DNA from: an uncultured Francisellaceae bacterium
GTDB lineage: Bacteria; Pseudomonadota; Gammaproteobacteria; UBA6186; Azoamicaceae
Assembly (NCBI GenBank): GCA_945956915.1
Contig: CAMFJH010000001.1
Location: 103,155-167,154, forward strand
Reading direction: 5' to 3'
DNA: 64,000 nucleotides
Both the position numbers and the translations under genes were made by a program. Positions 1 through 8,089 of the stretch are shown piece by piece (the first letter of the stretch is position 1; every line of letters starts with the position of its first letter). The notes beneath the pieces are model-generated. The model was given only the letters and a program-made list of their open reading frames with translations. It had not been told where the DNA came from and did not search any database.

Positions 1-882
1 AGACTCGCCATTTTTGCTTTATTTGTCTCGGCATTTTTTAAAGAGCAGGGTCAAAATGTGATTTTTGGATTATATTTAATCGGCATTTTGGTTGCATTGC
101 TCACGGGGCTTGTGCTCAAAAAAACAATTTTATTAGAGCCATCCAGTATGATGTGTAATACGGCTTTACCACCTTATCAATGGCCACGTTTTAAAACACT
201 TTGTAGAGCAACCTGGCATCGTTCTCAAAATTTTGTACGCAAAGCGGGTTTAATTATTGTGCCTGTCTGTGCTGTGATGGGCTTATTAGGCGCTATACGC
301 ACAGATGCATCGACTGATAGCAAAAACACCAGTTTGATTGCAAGCATTGGAAAATCGATCACGCCTGTATTTGCACCGATGGGTATTCAAGAAGAAAATT
401 GGCCTGCAACTGTGGGATTAATGACAGGCATTTTAGCCAAAGAAGTTGTGGTTGGAACGCTAAATACTTTATATACAGAACATGCAGATAATGATGTTTC
501 GCAAGAAAATCTGATGTCAGAAAGCACCATGGGTATTATGGTCCAAAAATTTGGCAGCAGTGCTGCGGCTTTTGCTTATTTATTATTTGTATTATTGTAT
601 TTCCCCTGTATTTCAGTGGTCGCTGCGATGACCAGAGAATTACATAAAGGTTGGGCACTGTTTTCAGTAGCATGGACCACAGGGATTGCGTATATCGTTG
701 CGGTATTTTTTTATCAAAGTGCAACGATAATGGAGCACCCTCTAAGTTCTGGGCTATGGCTTTTGGGATTGTTGTGTTTCCTGGCATTCAGCTTTTGGCT
801 TATACGAGTGTTTGCAAGTTTTTCTAAGCTTAAAGCCAAAAAGCGCTATCCCTTACCTACGGCTGTTTGTGTTGCACAATGA
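1..882 (+). CDS. feoB: Ferrous iron transporter FeoB, C-terminal part (5' end outside window)
   Basis: This is the C-terminal membrane half of FeoB, the inner-membrane Fe(II) uptake protein driven by an N-terminal G domain. The frame is open from base 1, so the GTG at 58 is internal and the G domain lies upstream of the window. Visible are the Gate-type permease segments: a helix after the RKAGLIIVPV stretch, the GILAKEVVVGTLNTLY motif typical of the second FeoB gate, and the FPCISVVAAMTREL motif carrying the conserved Cys. A final hydrophobic pair and a basic tail close the protein. About 294 codons are present of the usual 750 or so. No feoC-like gene follows; two unrecognised small genes do. 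The FeoB identity is secure from the gate motifs. Confidence 0.9.
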   Translation, partial: RLAIFALFVSAFFKEQGQNVIFGLYLIGILVALLTGLVLKKTILLEPSSMMCNTALPPYQWPRFKTLCRATWHRSQNFVRKAGLIIVPVCAVMGLLGAIRTDASTDSKNTSLIASIGKSITPVFAPMGIQEENWPATVGLMTGILAKEVVVGTLNTLYTEHADNDVSQENLMSESTMGIMVQKFGSSAAAFAYLLFVLLYFPCISVVAAMTRELHKGWALFSVAWTTGIAYIVAVFFYQSATIMEHPLSSGLWLLGLLCFLAFSFWLIRVFASFSKLKAKKRYPLPTAVCVAQ

Positions 883-935
883 TACTCATAACAAAGAGGC
901 TGGAACCTTAAGCTATTTTACTATACTAACTAGCT

Positions 936-1217
936 ATGAATACTCCAACAGCCAGTTCAGAAGAAGGCAAATCCGAAGAAGCTCGAGAAATTGAGCAATT
1001 ACAAGCTCTTAATCATCAGTCTGAGCAGCTACAATGCTGCCCCTGCATTTTTACCCCCTTTTGCGCAGGGGTCCCCCTTGCTAACCCAGAACTTATACAA
1101 GCAGTACAACAAAGGGAAGAAATTTTTAAATCCGAGGCTTATGCACGCATCAATGAATTATTGTATGTACCCAAAGAAGAATCGACTACCTCTACAAGAC
1201 CTCGCCCTGGGGTTTAA
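936..1217 (+). CDS. Small hypothetical protein
   Basis: A possible 93-residue acidic protein starting at ATG 936, 53 bases after feoB stops. The N-terminus is rich in Ser, Glu and Gln, the centre has a CCPC cysteine cluster, and the end is Ser/Thr/Arg-rich. I do not recognise it. The start has no clear ribosome binding site. An overlapping frame at 991-1257 is also open, so the reading frame is uncertain. It is kept because its composition is more protein-like than the alternative. It could be a feoB-linked small protein or simply non-coding. Confidence 0.35.
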   Translation: MNTPTASSEEGKSEEAREIEQLQALNHQSEQLQCCPCIFTPFCAGVPLANPELIQAVQQREEIFKSEAYARINELLYVPKEESTTSTRPRPGV

Positions 1218-1255
1218 TACCCCTCCCCCTTTACATTTAGTTGAGAATGTGGTCT

Positions 1256-1283
1256 AATAAAAGTTCTAAATAGAATTTTTATT
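1256..1283 (+). promoter_or_regulatory. 13-bp inverted repeat upstream of the 1305 gene
   Basis: AATAAAAGTTCTA and TAGAATTTTTATT form an almost perfect hairpin (one G-T pair) with a 2-base loop. It sits just before the AGGAGG ribosome binding site (about 1292-1297) of the next gene. The AT-rich 3' arm could end transcription from upstream or act as an operator. Confidence 0.4.
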
Positions 1284-1304
1284 ATTAACTCAGGAGGGGA
1301 AGAT

Positions 1305-1931
1305 ATGGCATTAGAACCAACAATTTTAAATCAATTTAAACGGGTTACCCAAGCGCACGGATTGAAAGTAAGTAGTGACGGGCTTAATAGTTTAGTAGCT
1401 TGTATTAATCAGATGGACGAAGCCGGTGTAGATCGCGTATTGCCCCATGTACTCCCTTTGTTAGAAGGATTACAAACTGAGATAAAAGAGAGCGCTGAAA
1501 AAACGCGCATTACTGAGCTTGTGGCTCAATTAAGGCATATAGCTGATTCTCAGGGTGCCCAAGCGCTTGCAGAGAAGAAAAGATTATTGAAGAATTTATT
1601 CGAAGACAAAACGCTGCAAGAATGCTTGATAGGACAATTCGCTTTGATGAAAGCAAAACGGCAACAGAAGACCCCACCCAAGTCTTTTGCTGAGAAAGCA
1701 GTAAGCACTTTTTTTGATAAATGTAACAGTGATATATTAGACATAGGTAAGCGTAATTCGCTAGATCCCTTAGGTATGTTTTTTGATCATTTATTTTCAG
1801 CATTTGGTTTGATGATGGATATTATGATGGAAAAAATGGGTTTTCCGGTACCAGAGCCTAAAGCCCCTAAAAACGAAGATGTAGTGCCTGAAAATAACCC
1901 TTTGCATGCACGTAACATCCCTATTAGGTAA
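1305..1931 (+). CDS. Hypothetical protein, largely helical
   Basis: A 208-residue soluble protein of unknown function with a textbook AGGAGG ribosome binding site 7 bases before ATG 1305. Residues 1-120 look like amphipathic helices rich in Leu, Glu and Lys. A stretch near 165-185 (FFDHLFSAFGLMMDIMMEKM) is amphipathic and Met-rich and could touch a membrane. The tail is Pro/Asn-rich and ends in a basic RNIPIR. There is no signal peptide and no catalytic motif that I recognise. It lies next to the dotA terminator and converges on dotA, so an accessory or secreted role is possible but not shown by the sequence. Confidence 0.7.
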   Translation: MALEPTILNQFKRVTQAHGLKVSSDGLNSLVACINQMDEAGVDRVLPHVLPLLEGLQTEIKESAEKTRITELVAQLRHIADSQGAQALAEKKRLLKNLFEDKTLQECLIGQFALMKAKRQQKTPPKSFAEKAVSTFFDKCNSDILDIGKRNSLDPLGMFFDHLFSAFGLMMDIMMEKMGFPVPEPKAPKNEDVVPENNPLHARNIPIR

Positions 1932-1950
1932 ATCTTAAGTTACATTCCTA

Positions 1951-1979
1951 AAGCCTTGCCTCTGGGGTAAGGCTTTTTT
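1951..1979 (+). terminator. Rho-independent terminator between convergent genes
   Basis: AAGCCTTGCC pairs with GGTAAGGCTT (one wobble) around a short loop, followed by a run of T. It ends the 1305 gene. The dotA stop codon, on the other strand, lies immediately beside it, so the stem may serve both directions. Confidence 0.75.
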
Positions 1980-4320
1980 ATTCACCACCATCACCGGCAT
2001 CTGCCTCACCAGCTTTAACTTCACCTTGTTTCTTATCATCCTCTTTGGCTTTTGCTCGAGCTTTATCCATGCGCTCGCTGCTGAATTTAGAGGCAGCACC
2101 ATGCGCTTTCTTGGTTGCATCTTCGCCTGCAGCAGCACCTTTATCAAATTGTTGTTTACCGGAATCAGAGATCTTGTTAGCACCCTCATGGCCACGTTCT
2201 TCTGCAACACCCATGTAGCGGAAGATCTTATTGGGTAATTCATAAATCAAAGAAAAGGCAGCATTTACCATGCCAATGACTAAGCCTGCGTATAAAGCAA
2301 GCACGGCAATAATACTTAAAATAGTAGGACGAACCGACATGCCCAGTACCGTAATAAACCCAAAATTAAGCATCGCAATACCGGCTCTTAACAAACTGGC
2401 TGCGATGATAAAGCCAAAAATCATTAAGGTGGGTCTTAAGAAAATATTGGCTAAAATACCTAAGCCTTGTGCAATTTTACCCAATTCTTCTTGGGCTGAA
2501 GGATGCATCATACCCAATGCTAAAATAGGCGCACCCACGATGGCTTCTATCACAGCCATCATCCAGCCAAATGCCGTGGTCAAGAAAATGATATAGGGAA
2601 TCATCGGTAAATAAATACCCAATGTAGCCCCAAAAGCCCAGAGCATACTGGCTATCAAACCAATCAATATAGTAACCTGATTGATCAACATCGGAAATGC
2701 AATAGCCATGGGATTAACACAAGCACCTGCAGAAACAGCAAGCGCCATCAAGAATCCGATGATCATGGTTGCTAAAGGTAGCAATTCTCCAGCAAGCATA
2801 ATATTGGAACCAAATTTTCCGATAGAATTTAGGGGATCGGTTCCGGGCCCTCCCGTTAATGCTGCAGCAAAGCCTTTAACCATACTGTCCTGCAGTTTAT
2901 TAAAAGGATTCACAAAAAGCGCATCAATGACATCATTGCCAGAAGAAGGTGCACTTCCAAAGCCGGGTAAATCCGGTGCAACGGTGAGGTCTTTCAGCAT
3001 ATAAGTGCTGGCACTAGACAGAGCTTTATTCAATATGGCAGCTTGTTGTACCGGTGTGGTGGATAAAGAATTGAGCAGGCCTGTGCTCCATCCACTCGGG
3101 GAGTTAGGAACACCATTTTGCAGTGTTGTTTCACGCGGTATAAAGTTGCTATCTGAGCTAGGCAAGTATTTGGCATCTGTTTTTTGTGCTTTGACAGCAG
3201 GTGTGTCAGGGCTGACTTTTGACAATTGACTATAATAGCCCCCGGCATGAATCCACCCTAAATTTTTCATTTTTGTATAGACATCAGAGTCGGACCCATA
3301 GGCGGTTTGGAAAAGTTGTTGCATTTCTGGCGTCATCTCAGCAAAACCTGGAATTTGGCTGGGATCTGCCGCAGCTGTGGCGTCTACACTGCCTGCAAGG
3401 CCCACAAGCGCAGTCACTTGAGATCGATAGGCTTCGCGTGCTTTTGTTAAATAACCTGGGGCAGGGCAATCCGGCCAGACACAAGTAACCTCTTTAAATA
3501 GCACTGCAGCAGGACTGATAACATCGAACATTGCATTTAATGCATTAATTTTCACACTCAGACTTTCAGCATTTTTTAATTTAGTGTTGACAGTAAACAT
3601 ACCACACAAATTTTTGTTTCGGTCAGTTCCCACAGATAGCCTTGCACTTTGTTCACTCCCTGTGACAGGTAGACGATCAATTGTAATTTTTACCGCTCCA
3701 TTAGGGCCTACAAAAGATGGCATACTGTTTAGCGTTTGCATACATATACTGGATCGCATCACATCTTGAGATAAGGCAGTCAATTGTTGATCTAGAGCAT
3801 CGGTCATATCAATACTAATGGCACCCACAACGGGGACATTGGCTTTTAATTGCGCGACCACCACTTCCCAAACAGAATTAGCAGCGCCGATACCGTTTAG
3901 CACAATCCAAGTCACTAACACTTGAATGAGTGAATAACCAGTACCTGGTGTTGGGATCATAAATAAGAGCCCAAAAACAACGCGCAAGATCATCCAAGTA
4001 GAGAATTTTTTGCCCATGGCTTCGCCTTCGCGAGCGGTATTCACAATAGAAAGTATGCCAATATAAGAGACAACAATAGTTCCTATTGTGACAATAATAA
4101 AATTAAACCGCTCGAACATTTTACCCAGCATAGGATTGGGATCACCGCCCAAATTAATAGAACCTACTTGTCCGCCAAAGATAATGCCTAAGTATTCTTT
4201 TGATTTATCATAAGGTGCAACATCAAAGACAGCGCCTAAAACTTCGGGGCAAACAAACCACAGTGCTGTAATGCTAAAAGCTTTAAACCATTGCATCAGC
4301 GAACGAGAAGATTTTTTCAT
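1978..4320 (-). CDS. dotA: DotA, polytopic inner-membrane protein of the Dot/Icm type IVB secretion system
   Basis: DotA is an inner-membrane component of the Dot/Icm machine and is itself released in some Legionella. The frame is open to 4350, but the ATG at 4318-4320 is preferred. It has AGGA 7 bases upstream, it overlaps the icmV stop as ATGA, and it places a signal peptide (KKSSRSLMQW...VLGA) at the N-terminus. The resulting length is 780 residues. Two hydrophobic segments follow at about 75-150, then a periplasmic-type region of some 330 residues containing several Cys, then a cluster of about five membrane segments at 500-700, and a charged Lys/Ala/Asp tail. This order matches DotA; the protein is shorter than the roughly 1050 residues of L. 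pneumophila. The icmV-dotA pair divergent from icmW is the conserved gene order. Confidence 0.92.
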   Translation of the reverse strand: MKKSSRSLMQWFKAFSITALWFVCPEVLGAVFDVAPYDKSKEYLGIIFGGQVGSINLGGDPNPMLGKMFERFNFIIVTIGTIVVSYIGILSIVNTAREGEAMGKKFSTWMILRVVFGLLFMIPTPGTGYSLIQVLVTWIVLNGIGAANSVWEVVVAQLKANVPVVGAISIDMTDALDQQLTALSQDVMRSSICMQTLNSMPSFVGPNGAVKITIDRLPVTGSEQSARLSVGTDRNKNLCGMFTVNTKLKNAESLSVKINALNAMFDVISPAAVLFKEVTCVWPDCPAPGYLTKAREAYRSQVTALVGLAGSVDATAAADPSQIPGFAEMTPEMQQLFQTAYGSDSDVYTKMKNLGWIHAGGYYSQLSKVSPDTPAVKAQKTDAKYLPSSDSNFIPRETTLQNGVPNSPSGWSTGLLNSLSTTPVQQAAILNKALSSASTYMLKDLTVAPDLPGFGSAPSSGNDVIDALFVNPFNKLQDSMVKGFAAALTGGPGTDPLNSIGKFGSNIMLAGELLPLATMIIGFLMALAVSAGACVNPMAIAFPMLINQVTILIGLIASMLWAFGATLGIYLPMIPYIIFLTTAFGWMMAVIEAIVGAPILALGMMHPSAQEELGKIAQGLGILANIFLRPTLMIFGFIIAASLLRAGIAMLNFGFITVLGMSVRPTILSIIAVLALYAGLVIGMVNAAFSLIYELPNKIFRYMGVAEERGHEGANKISDSGKQQFDKGAAAGEDATKKAHGAASKFSSERMDKARAKAKEDDKKQGEVKAGEADAGDGGE

Positions 4321-4769
4321 GCGTTTTTCCTGAAGGTTGCGTACAAACATTCTTTAAGTGAACAGCCTAAGCGTTGTTGTTGAATTTGATAACGCCAAAA
4401 ATGAAATTTAAGCGCTTGAGAACATGCATACAGAACTAAGCCCAAACTCATACAAGTGCCCATGAAATTATTTTGCCTAAAAATATAAATGGTATAAGCT
4501 AAAAGACCTAAGGCCAGTAATAGAAATACACAAGTCCATCGTTGAAATTGTTTGGCACGTTGGTTTAAATCTTCAGCATTTAAGTGCAGGCGTTGTGTGG
4601 CTTCTTCGAAAGATTCGTGAATGCGAACTTGCTCAGGTTTAAATAGCGATTTGGAAATATCTAAAAAAAAATGCAGAGTATCTTTTAGGTAGCTATAACC
4701 TATCCATTTATCTACGCGAAGGTTAACTAAATGACTTGCAACTTTTTTAGTGCCACTCCAAATTCCCAT
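4317..4769 (-). CDS. icmV: IcmV, Dot/Icm inner-membrane protein
   Basis: A 150-residue protein matching IcmV in size, topology and position. The N-terminal half is soluble, with the WIGYSYLKDTLHFF and LFKPEQ segments. Two hydrophobic helices follow at about 80-95 and 102-120, then a basic cytoplasmic tail. IcmV belongs to the Dot/Icm set encoded beside dotA and is divergent from icmWX in Legionella and Coxiella, as here. Its stop overlaps the dotA start by 4 bases, so the two are translationally coupled. Confidence 0.88.
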   Translation of the reverse strand: MGIWSGTKKVASHLVNLRVDKWIGYSYLKDTLHFFLDISKSLFKPEQVRIHESFEEATQRLHLNAEDLNQRAKQFQRWTCVFLLLALGLLAYTIYIFRQNNFMGTCMSLGLVLYACSQALKFHFWRYQIQQQRLGCSLKECLYATFRKNA

Positions 4770-4812
4770 CTTGTTTCCTACTGCCTACTTGCTCGACCGG
4801 TTGCAGATTTAT

Positions 4813-4880
4813 GGGCTGTTTGAATTTGTCAAATAGCCCATCTAGAGATATCATTATAGGGTATGTATGCACAATTGTGC
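4813..4880. promoter_or_regulatory. Divergent icmV/icmW promoter region with two inverted repeats
   Basis: The 146-bp gap between icmV and icmW holds a hairpin at 4813-4839 (GGGCTGTTTGA with TCAAATAGCCC, one wobble, 5-base loop) and a perfect 12-bp palindrome, GCACAATTGTGC, at 4869-4880. Either could be an operator shared by the two transcription units. I saw no PmrA-type CTTAA direct repeat. Confidence 0.45.
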
Positions 4881-4915
4881 TAGGTTCATGGAATAACAGG
4901 GATAATTGAGTATTT

Positions 4916-5380
4916 ATGCCAGATCTTCACCTTGATTCGGTTCATGCTTTTTGGGATAGCTATGATCGTCGTATCCTCTATCGGGTAATTGTTGCTATTG
5001 AACGCGTGGAATCTTGGGTTTTGGATGGTAATCCTATTTTTGAGCAAGCGCTTATCCGTTTAGGTGAGGTTTTGGAGGTAACACCGGGTTTTGAATTAAC
5101 TGAAGAAGCAAAATTTATCAAAATTTTAGCCAGCACCCATGCCAGCCGAGCCTTACGCTTATTACAATATATTGATATGAAAAAACCGGGGACAGCGCCT
5201 CAGTTACTTATGTTTGCCGAAGAAGCCAGCAATGGCGGAGAAGGCAAAAGCCCTAATCCTTATGCTAAGATGTTTTTAAGACGAAATCTCGTGTTTGAAC
5301 GTTTACAGTTACTGGCACGTGTTTTCGCCCCTCAACGTATTTCTTTAGTGTTAAAAGCAGTGGAGCAACAATATGATTAA
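4916..5380 (+). CDS. icmW: IcmW, Dot/Icm chaperone-adaptor subunit
   Basis: IcmW is a small acidic cytoplasmic protein that pairs with IcmS and joins the DotL coupling complex to recruit effectors. The 154-residue product has the family signatures: DSVHAFWDSYDRRILYRVI near the N-terminus, ESWVLDGNP, the ASTHASRALRLLQYIDMKKPG core, and a C-terminal RRNLVFERLQLLARVF. The length matches the family (about 150). It is the first gene of a rightward operon and overlaps the next start. Confidence 0.95.
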   Translation: MPDLHLDSVHAFWDSYDRRILYRVIVAIERVESWVLDGNPIFEQALIRLGEVLEVTPGFELTEEAKFIKILASTHASRALRLLQYIDMKKPGTAPQLLMFAEEASNGGEGKSPNPYAKMFLRRNLVFERLQLLARVFAPQRISLVLKAVEQQYD

Positions 5381-5762
5381 ACAGGTAAGTTTGTCAGTAT
5401 GTCTTTTGGGTCTTTTCTCAAACCCAATTTATGCCCTAGATCCCAAATCGGCGAACGATAATGAAAAAAGACAAGCCGAGATTAGGGCTTATTTTAAAAA
5501 AACCCCGGATGAACTTCATCAAGATTTACTCAAACAACAACTGCAAGATCAAGAATGGCAAGAAGAGCAGAATAAACTAGCCAAAAGGAAAAAAGCAGCT
5601 GCGGATGCACAACAAGATCTAAAACCCGAAGGCCAAACCACCGGAAACACCCAAGTGGCACCGACCACAACGAGTATACCTTCCGTGTCAACGCCAACAA
5701 CAGCGGCTCCTGCGAGTACACCTGCACCCAAAGCACCAGAAGATTATTCTAGAGGATATTAA
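5373..5762 (+). CDS. Exported Gln/Lys-rich protein with Pro/Thr tail, between icmW and icmX
   Basis: A 129-residue protein with a signal peptide (residues 1-21, ending IYA). A charged helical segment follows (about 25-85, rich in Gln, Lys and Glu), then a low-complexity Thr/Pro/Ala/Ser tail. The start overlaps the icmW stop, and its stop overlaps the next start as TAATG, so it is translated together with the icm genes. No family is recognised. The tail resembles a flexible periplasmic linker. It may be a detached N-terminal piece of an ancestral longer IcmX (129 plus 293 residues is close to the 466 of Legionella IcmX) or a separate accessory periplasmic subunit. Confidence 0.8.
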   Translation: MIKQVSLSVCLLGLFSNPIYALDPKSANDNEKRQAEIRAYFKKTPDELHQDLLKQQLQDQEWQEEQNKLAKRKKAAADAQQDLKPEGQTTGNTQVAPTTTSIPSVSTPTTAAPASTPAPKAPEDYSRGY

Positions 5763-6643
5763 TGATGAGCATGCAACGTTTAATGAGTGTGATTTTAAGC
5801 AGTACCCTGATAGTATCTACTGGTGTCAGTGCAAATGTAGGCCAGCAATTGCCTCCAATGGAAGCGATGGTAGAAGGTTTTATTGATAAATTAATGAATA
5901 TCAGATTATGGAATCAAGATTTATCCAGCAACAATACCAGCAATATGGAATTGAATGATAAAGTAATTCAAAATCATAATCTGTATTGTGCAAAGAATGC
6001 AGCTTTGAAAGATCAAAATTGTCAGTTATCCGATCCTAATTTAGAAAATGCAGATATTCAGCTATCTTCCATTTTATCGGTACCCTTAATACCGGATGAC
6101 GGCGGTACAGGTCGAAATTGGGCTGCGCAAGTATTCTCACGCAACATGGTCAGTTCTAATCAACTTAAATTTAATGATTTTTCGATTGCAGAAGTCACTA
6201 AAGGCAATGATTTTTATGATGCAGATAAGGCTGCGCAATATGCCAATGGCTTGTTGGCTGCAGCAGTTATGTCTGTACCGACCATGACCTTTGCAGAATT
6301 ATACGCCAGTCGTAAAATGGGTGATTATAAAGATGTACAAAGTCCTGATCCCCAACCTTCTTCTTTAATTGGTTATATGGAACAAATTTCCAATAGAGTG
6401 TGGGATACGAAATGGGTAGATGAAGTCTTAAAATCCAAAGATGCAATTGTCTTACAAAAAAAACAAGTTATCATGCAAGCCGAGCAATTATTTTTGGATT
6501 ATCAAAAATTTAAACAAGGCGAACGTATAGAGGCTTTATTGGCAACTTTAGTTGTACAAAATCAAAAACAAGCTGAGATGGCTGCCAATTTGATCTCGCA
6601 AGCGAAACCACCTGCTTCTGCAACTGGGGGCAACACTAAGTAG
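5762..6643 (+). CDS. icmX: IcmX-like periplasmic Dot/Icm protein
   Basis: A 293-residue exported protein in the icmX position, directly after icmW and the small gene above. A signal peptide covers roughly residues 1-24 (ending VSA). The mature part begins with a hydrophobic helix (MEAMVEGFIDKLMNIRLWNQDL), has a Cys pair (YCAKNAALKDQNC), a conserved-looking NWAAQVFSRNMVSSNQL segment, and a helical Gln-rich end. IcmX is a soluble periplasmic or secreted protein needed for Dot/Icm function in Legionella. Assignment rests on position, export signal and size; the sequence is diverged and shorter than the Legionella protein. Confidence 0.75.
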   Translation: MMSMQRLMSVILSSTLIVSTGVSANVGQQLPPMEAMVEGFIDKLMNIRLWNQDLSSNNTSNMELNDKVIQNHNLYCAKNAALKDQNCQLSDPNLENADIQLSSILSVPLIPDDGGTGRNWAAQVFSRNMVSSNQLKFNDFSIAEVTKGNDFYDADKAAQYANGLLAAAVMSVPTMTFAELYASRKMGDYKDVQSPDPQPSSLIGYMEQISNRVWDTKWVDEVLKSKDAIVLQKKQVIMQAEQLFLDYQKFKQGERIEALLATLVVQNQKQAEMAANLISQAKPPASATGGNTK

Positions 6644-6649
6644 TAAGCC

Positions 6650-8089
6650 ATGCGATCTACATTTTCGTTTTCAACGCTTTTAGCGCTCAGTGTTTTTTTG
6701 GGCGTATTGGTAATTGCGCTTTTCCAGTTTAAAGCTGTGTATTTAGTTTTATCGTGGGGATTGGGGATAGGAGCTGTTTTAGGGATTTGTATTTTAAGCG
6801 GACCTTCATTTAGGCATATAAAATTGGATTCAGTCCCTATAAGAAACTCTAAGCCTTTTAGTGCCTCCCCGTTTCCTTTTGCTTTATTTTTATGGCAATT
6901 GGGATTAGGTATACTGACCTTGATTAGTTTTAGCTTTGTGATTACCCAATCTCAATCCATCACACGTTTACAACCCTTAGAAGCAAGACAATTATTTGGC
7001 CTTTTAGATACACATCCTCTTCTCTTGGGTGTTTTGCCATGGTTATTGTATAGCGTGATGGGTGTGGGTATTGCCTATTTTTGTTTCTATAAAAAAACCA
7101 GGACTTTGTTGCATCACATTATTATTCCCAATCCTGTACGCAAAACATCCGCTTTTTTTCATAGTATTTTTTCTATTAGCAACGAATTGACTATCGCTGT
7201 GCCTTTTTTATTTTTAAGTGCAACAGCGATCATGTTATTTGGGGAAAGTGTATGCACTTTATTGGGGTGGGCTTCTCCTTTGGTATTTTCTTCACGCACA
7301 GTATTGGTGTGGTTTTTAATTGTATTATTTTACCGTCAAAAGCATAATCGTCTGATGGAATCGATGCAAGAAAAGAAAATGCCTTTAGGTAATCGCTTGC
7401 TAACCTATATCTGGATTTTAAGTATCATGTTATTGGTATATCAAGGATTATGGGTTTTAATGTCTGTATTTATGAGCAATGCCAGCTTTTTAATGCCGTC
7501 TATGAGCAAAAGCATATTGGTTGGAAATTTATCTGAAATGGAATTGAACACACGTCTATTGCTGCTGATAATCGGATGGTGGGCAGTATGGGTGCCCTGG
7601 ATGGCTTCTTTGGTTGCAAAATATTCAGAAGGGTATTCAGTGGGTAGGGCTTTGGTGAATGCCATGCTGGTGCCTTCTCTTGTGTTTTTAGCTTTGAGCC
7701 AAATAACTATCAATTGGTCGATGATTTTTATTTTTCTGCAACAGCCTTTTACTCAAATAATCAGCGCGGTGTTCTGTATGTTTTTTATCGCTATCAGTTT
7801 AGGGCATGTTCATAATTTTACAGATTTTTCACAAGGGGCTATGCATAGCCCTGTATCCGTACAAAAATATGCTTTAAAAAAGGTGATGTCTTCCTTTATA
7901 GTACGATTAATACCTTATCTTTATTGTTCTTATGTCTTGGGTTGGTTTACCACAGAAGTTATTGAAATATTTTGTGCTTTATTTATATTCGTATTGGTAT
8001 TTAGTTTTATTTACTTACTGGGCCGATCAGCGCCTAAAAAAAACCCCATAGGGACATTGGCCGCCAATAGCAGTTCTTTCGATGCATGA
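6650..8089 (+). CDS. Diverged BCCT-like (betaine/carnitine/choline transporter) membrane protein
   Basis: A 479-residue protein with about 12 hydrophobic segments, 6 bases after icmX. The segment around residues 305-345 (WWAVWVPW, then KYSEGYSVGRALVNAMLVPSL) follows the BCCT signature in which WWxxWxPF is followed by ARISRGRTxREFxxGVLLVPxL. BCCT carriers import betaine, choline or carnitine using ion gradients and are about 500 residues long, which fits. The usual Arg/Gly-rich cytoplasmic loop is degenerate here, so the substrate or even transport activity may differ. Being locked into the icm operon, it may be a Dot/Icm-associated membrane subunit derived from a transporter. The fold assignment is fairly confident; the role is not. 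Confidence 0.65.
   Translation: MRSTFSFSTLLALSVFLGVLVIALFQFKAVYLVLSWGLGIGAVLGICILSGPSFRHIKLDSVPIRNSKPFSASPFPFALFLWQLGLGILTLISFSFVITQSQSITRLQPLEARQLFGLLDTHPLLLGVLPWLLYSVMGVGIAYFCFYKKTRTLLHHIIIPNPVRKTSAFFHSIFSISNELTIAVPFLFLSATAIMLFGESVCTLLGWASPLVFSSRTVLVWFLIVLFYRQKHNRLMESMQEKKMPLGNRLLTYIWILSIMLLVYQGLWVLMSVFMSNASFLMPSMSKSILVGNLSEMELNTRLLLLIIGWWAVWVPWMASLVAKYSEGYSVGRALVNAMLVPSLVFLALSQITINWSMIFIFLQQPFTQIISAVFCMFFIAISLGHVHNFTDFSQGAMHSPVSVQKYALKKVMSSFIVRLIPYLYCSYVLGWFTTEVIEIFCALFIFVLVFSFIYLLGRSAPKKNPIGTLAANSSSFDA

Noticed and set aside
991..1257. Open frame of 88 codons overlapping the 936 gene
   Set aside because: Its composition is hydrophobic and irregular, it has no ribosome binding site, and it overlaps a more protein-like frame.
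2026..3769. Several forward-strand open frames inside dotA
   Set aside because: They are antisense to a well-supported dotA gene and lack recognisable domains.
4770..4915. PmrA binding site as in Coxiella and Legionella dot/icm promoters
   Set aside because: No pair of CTTAA-type half-sites with correct spacing was found by eye.
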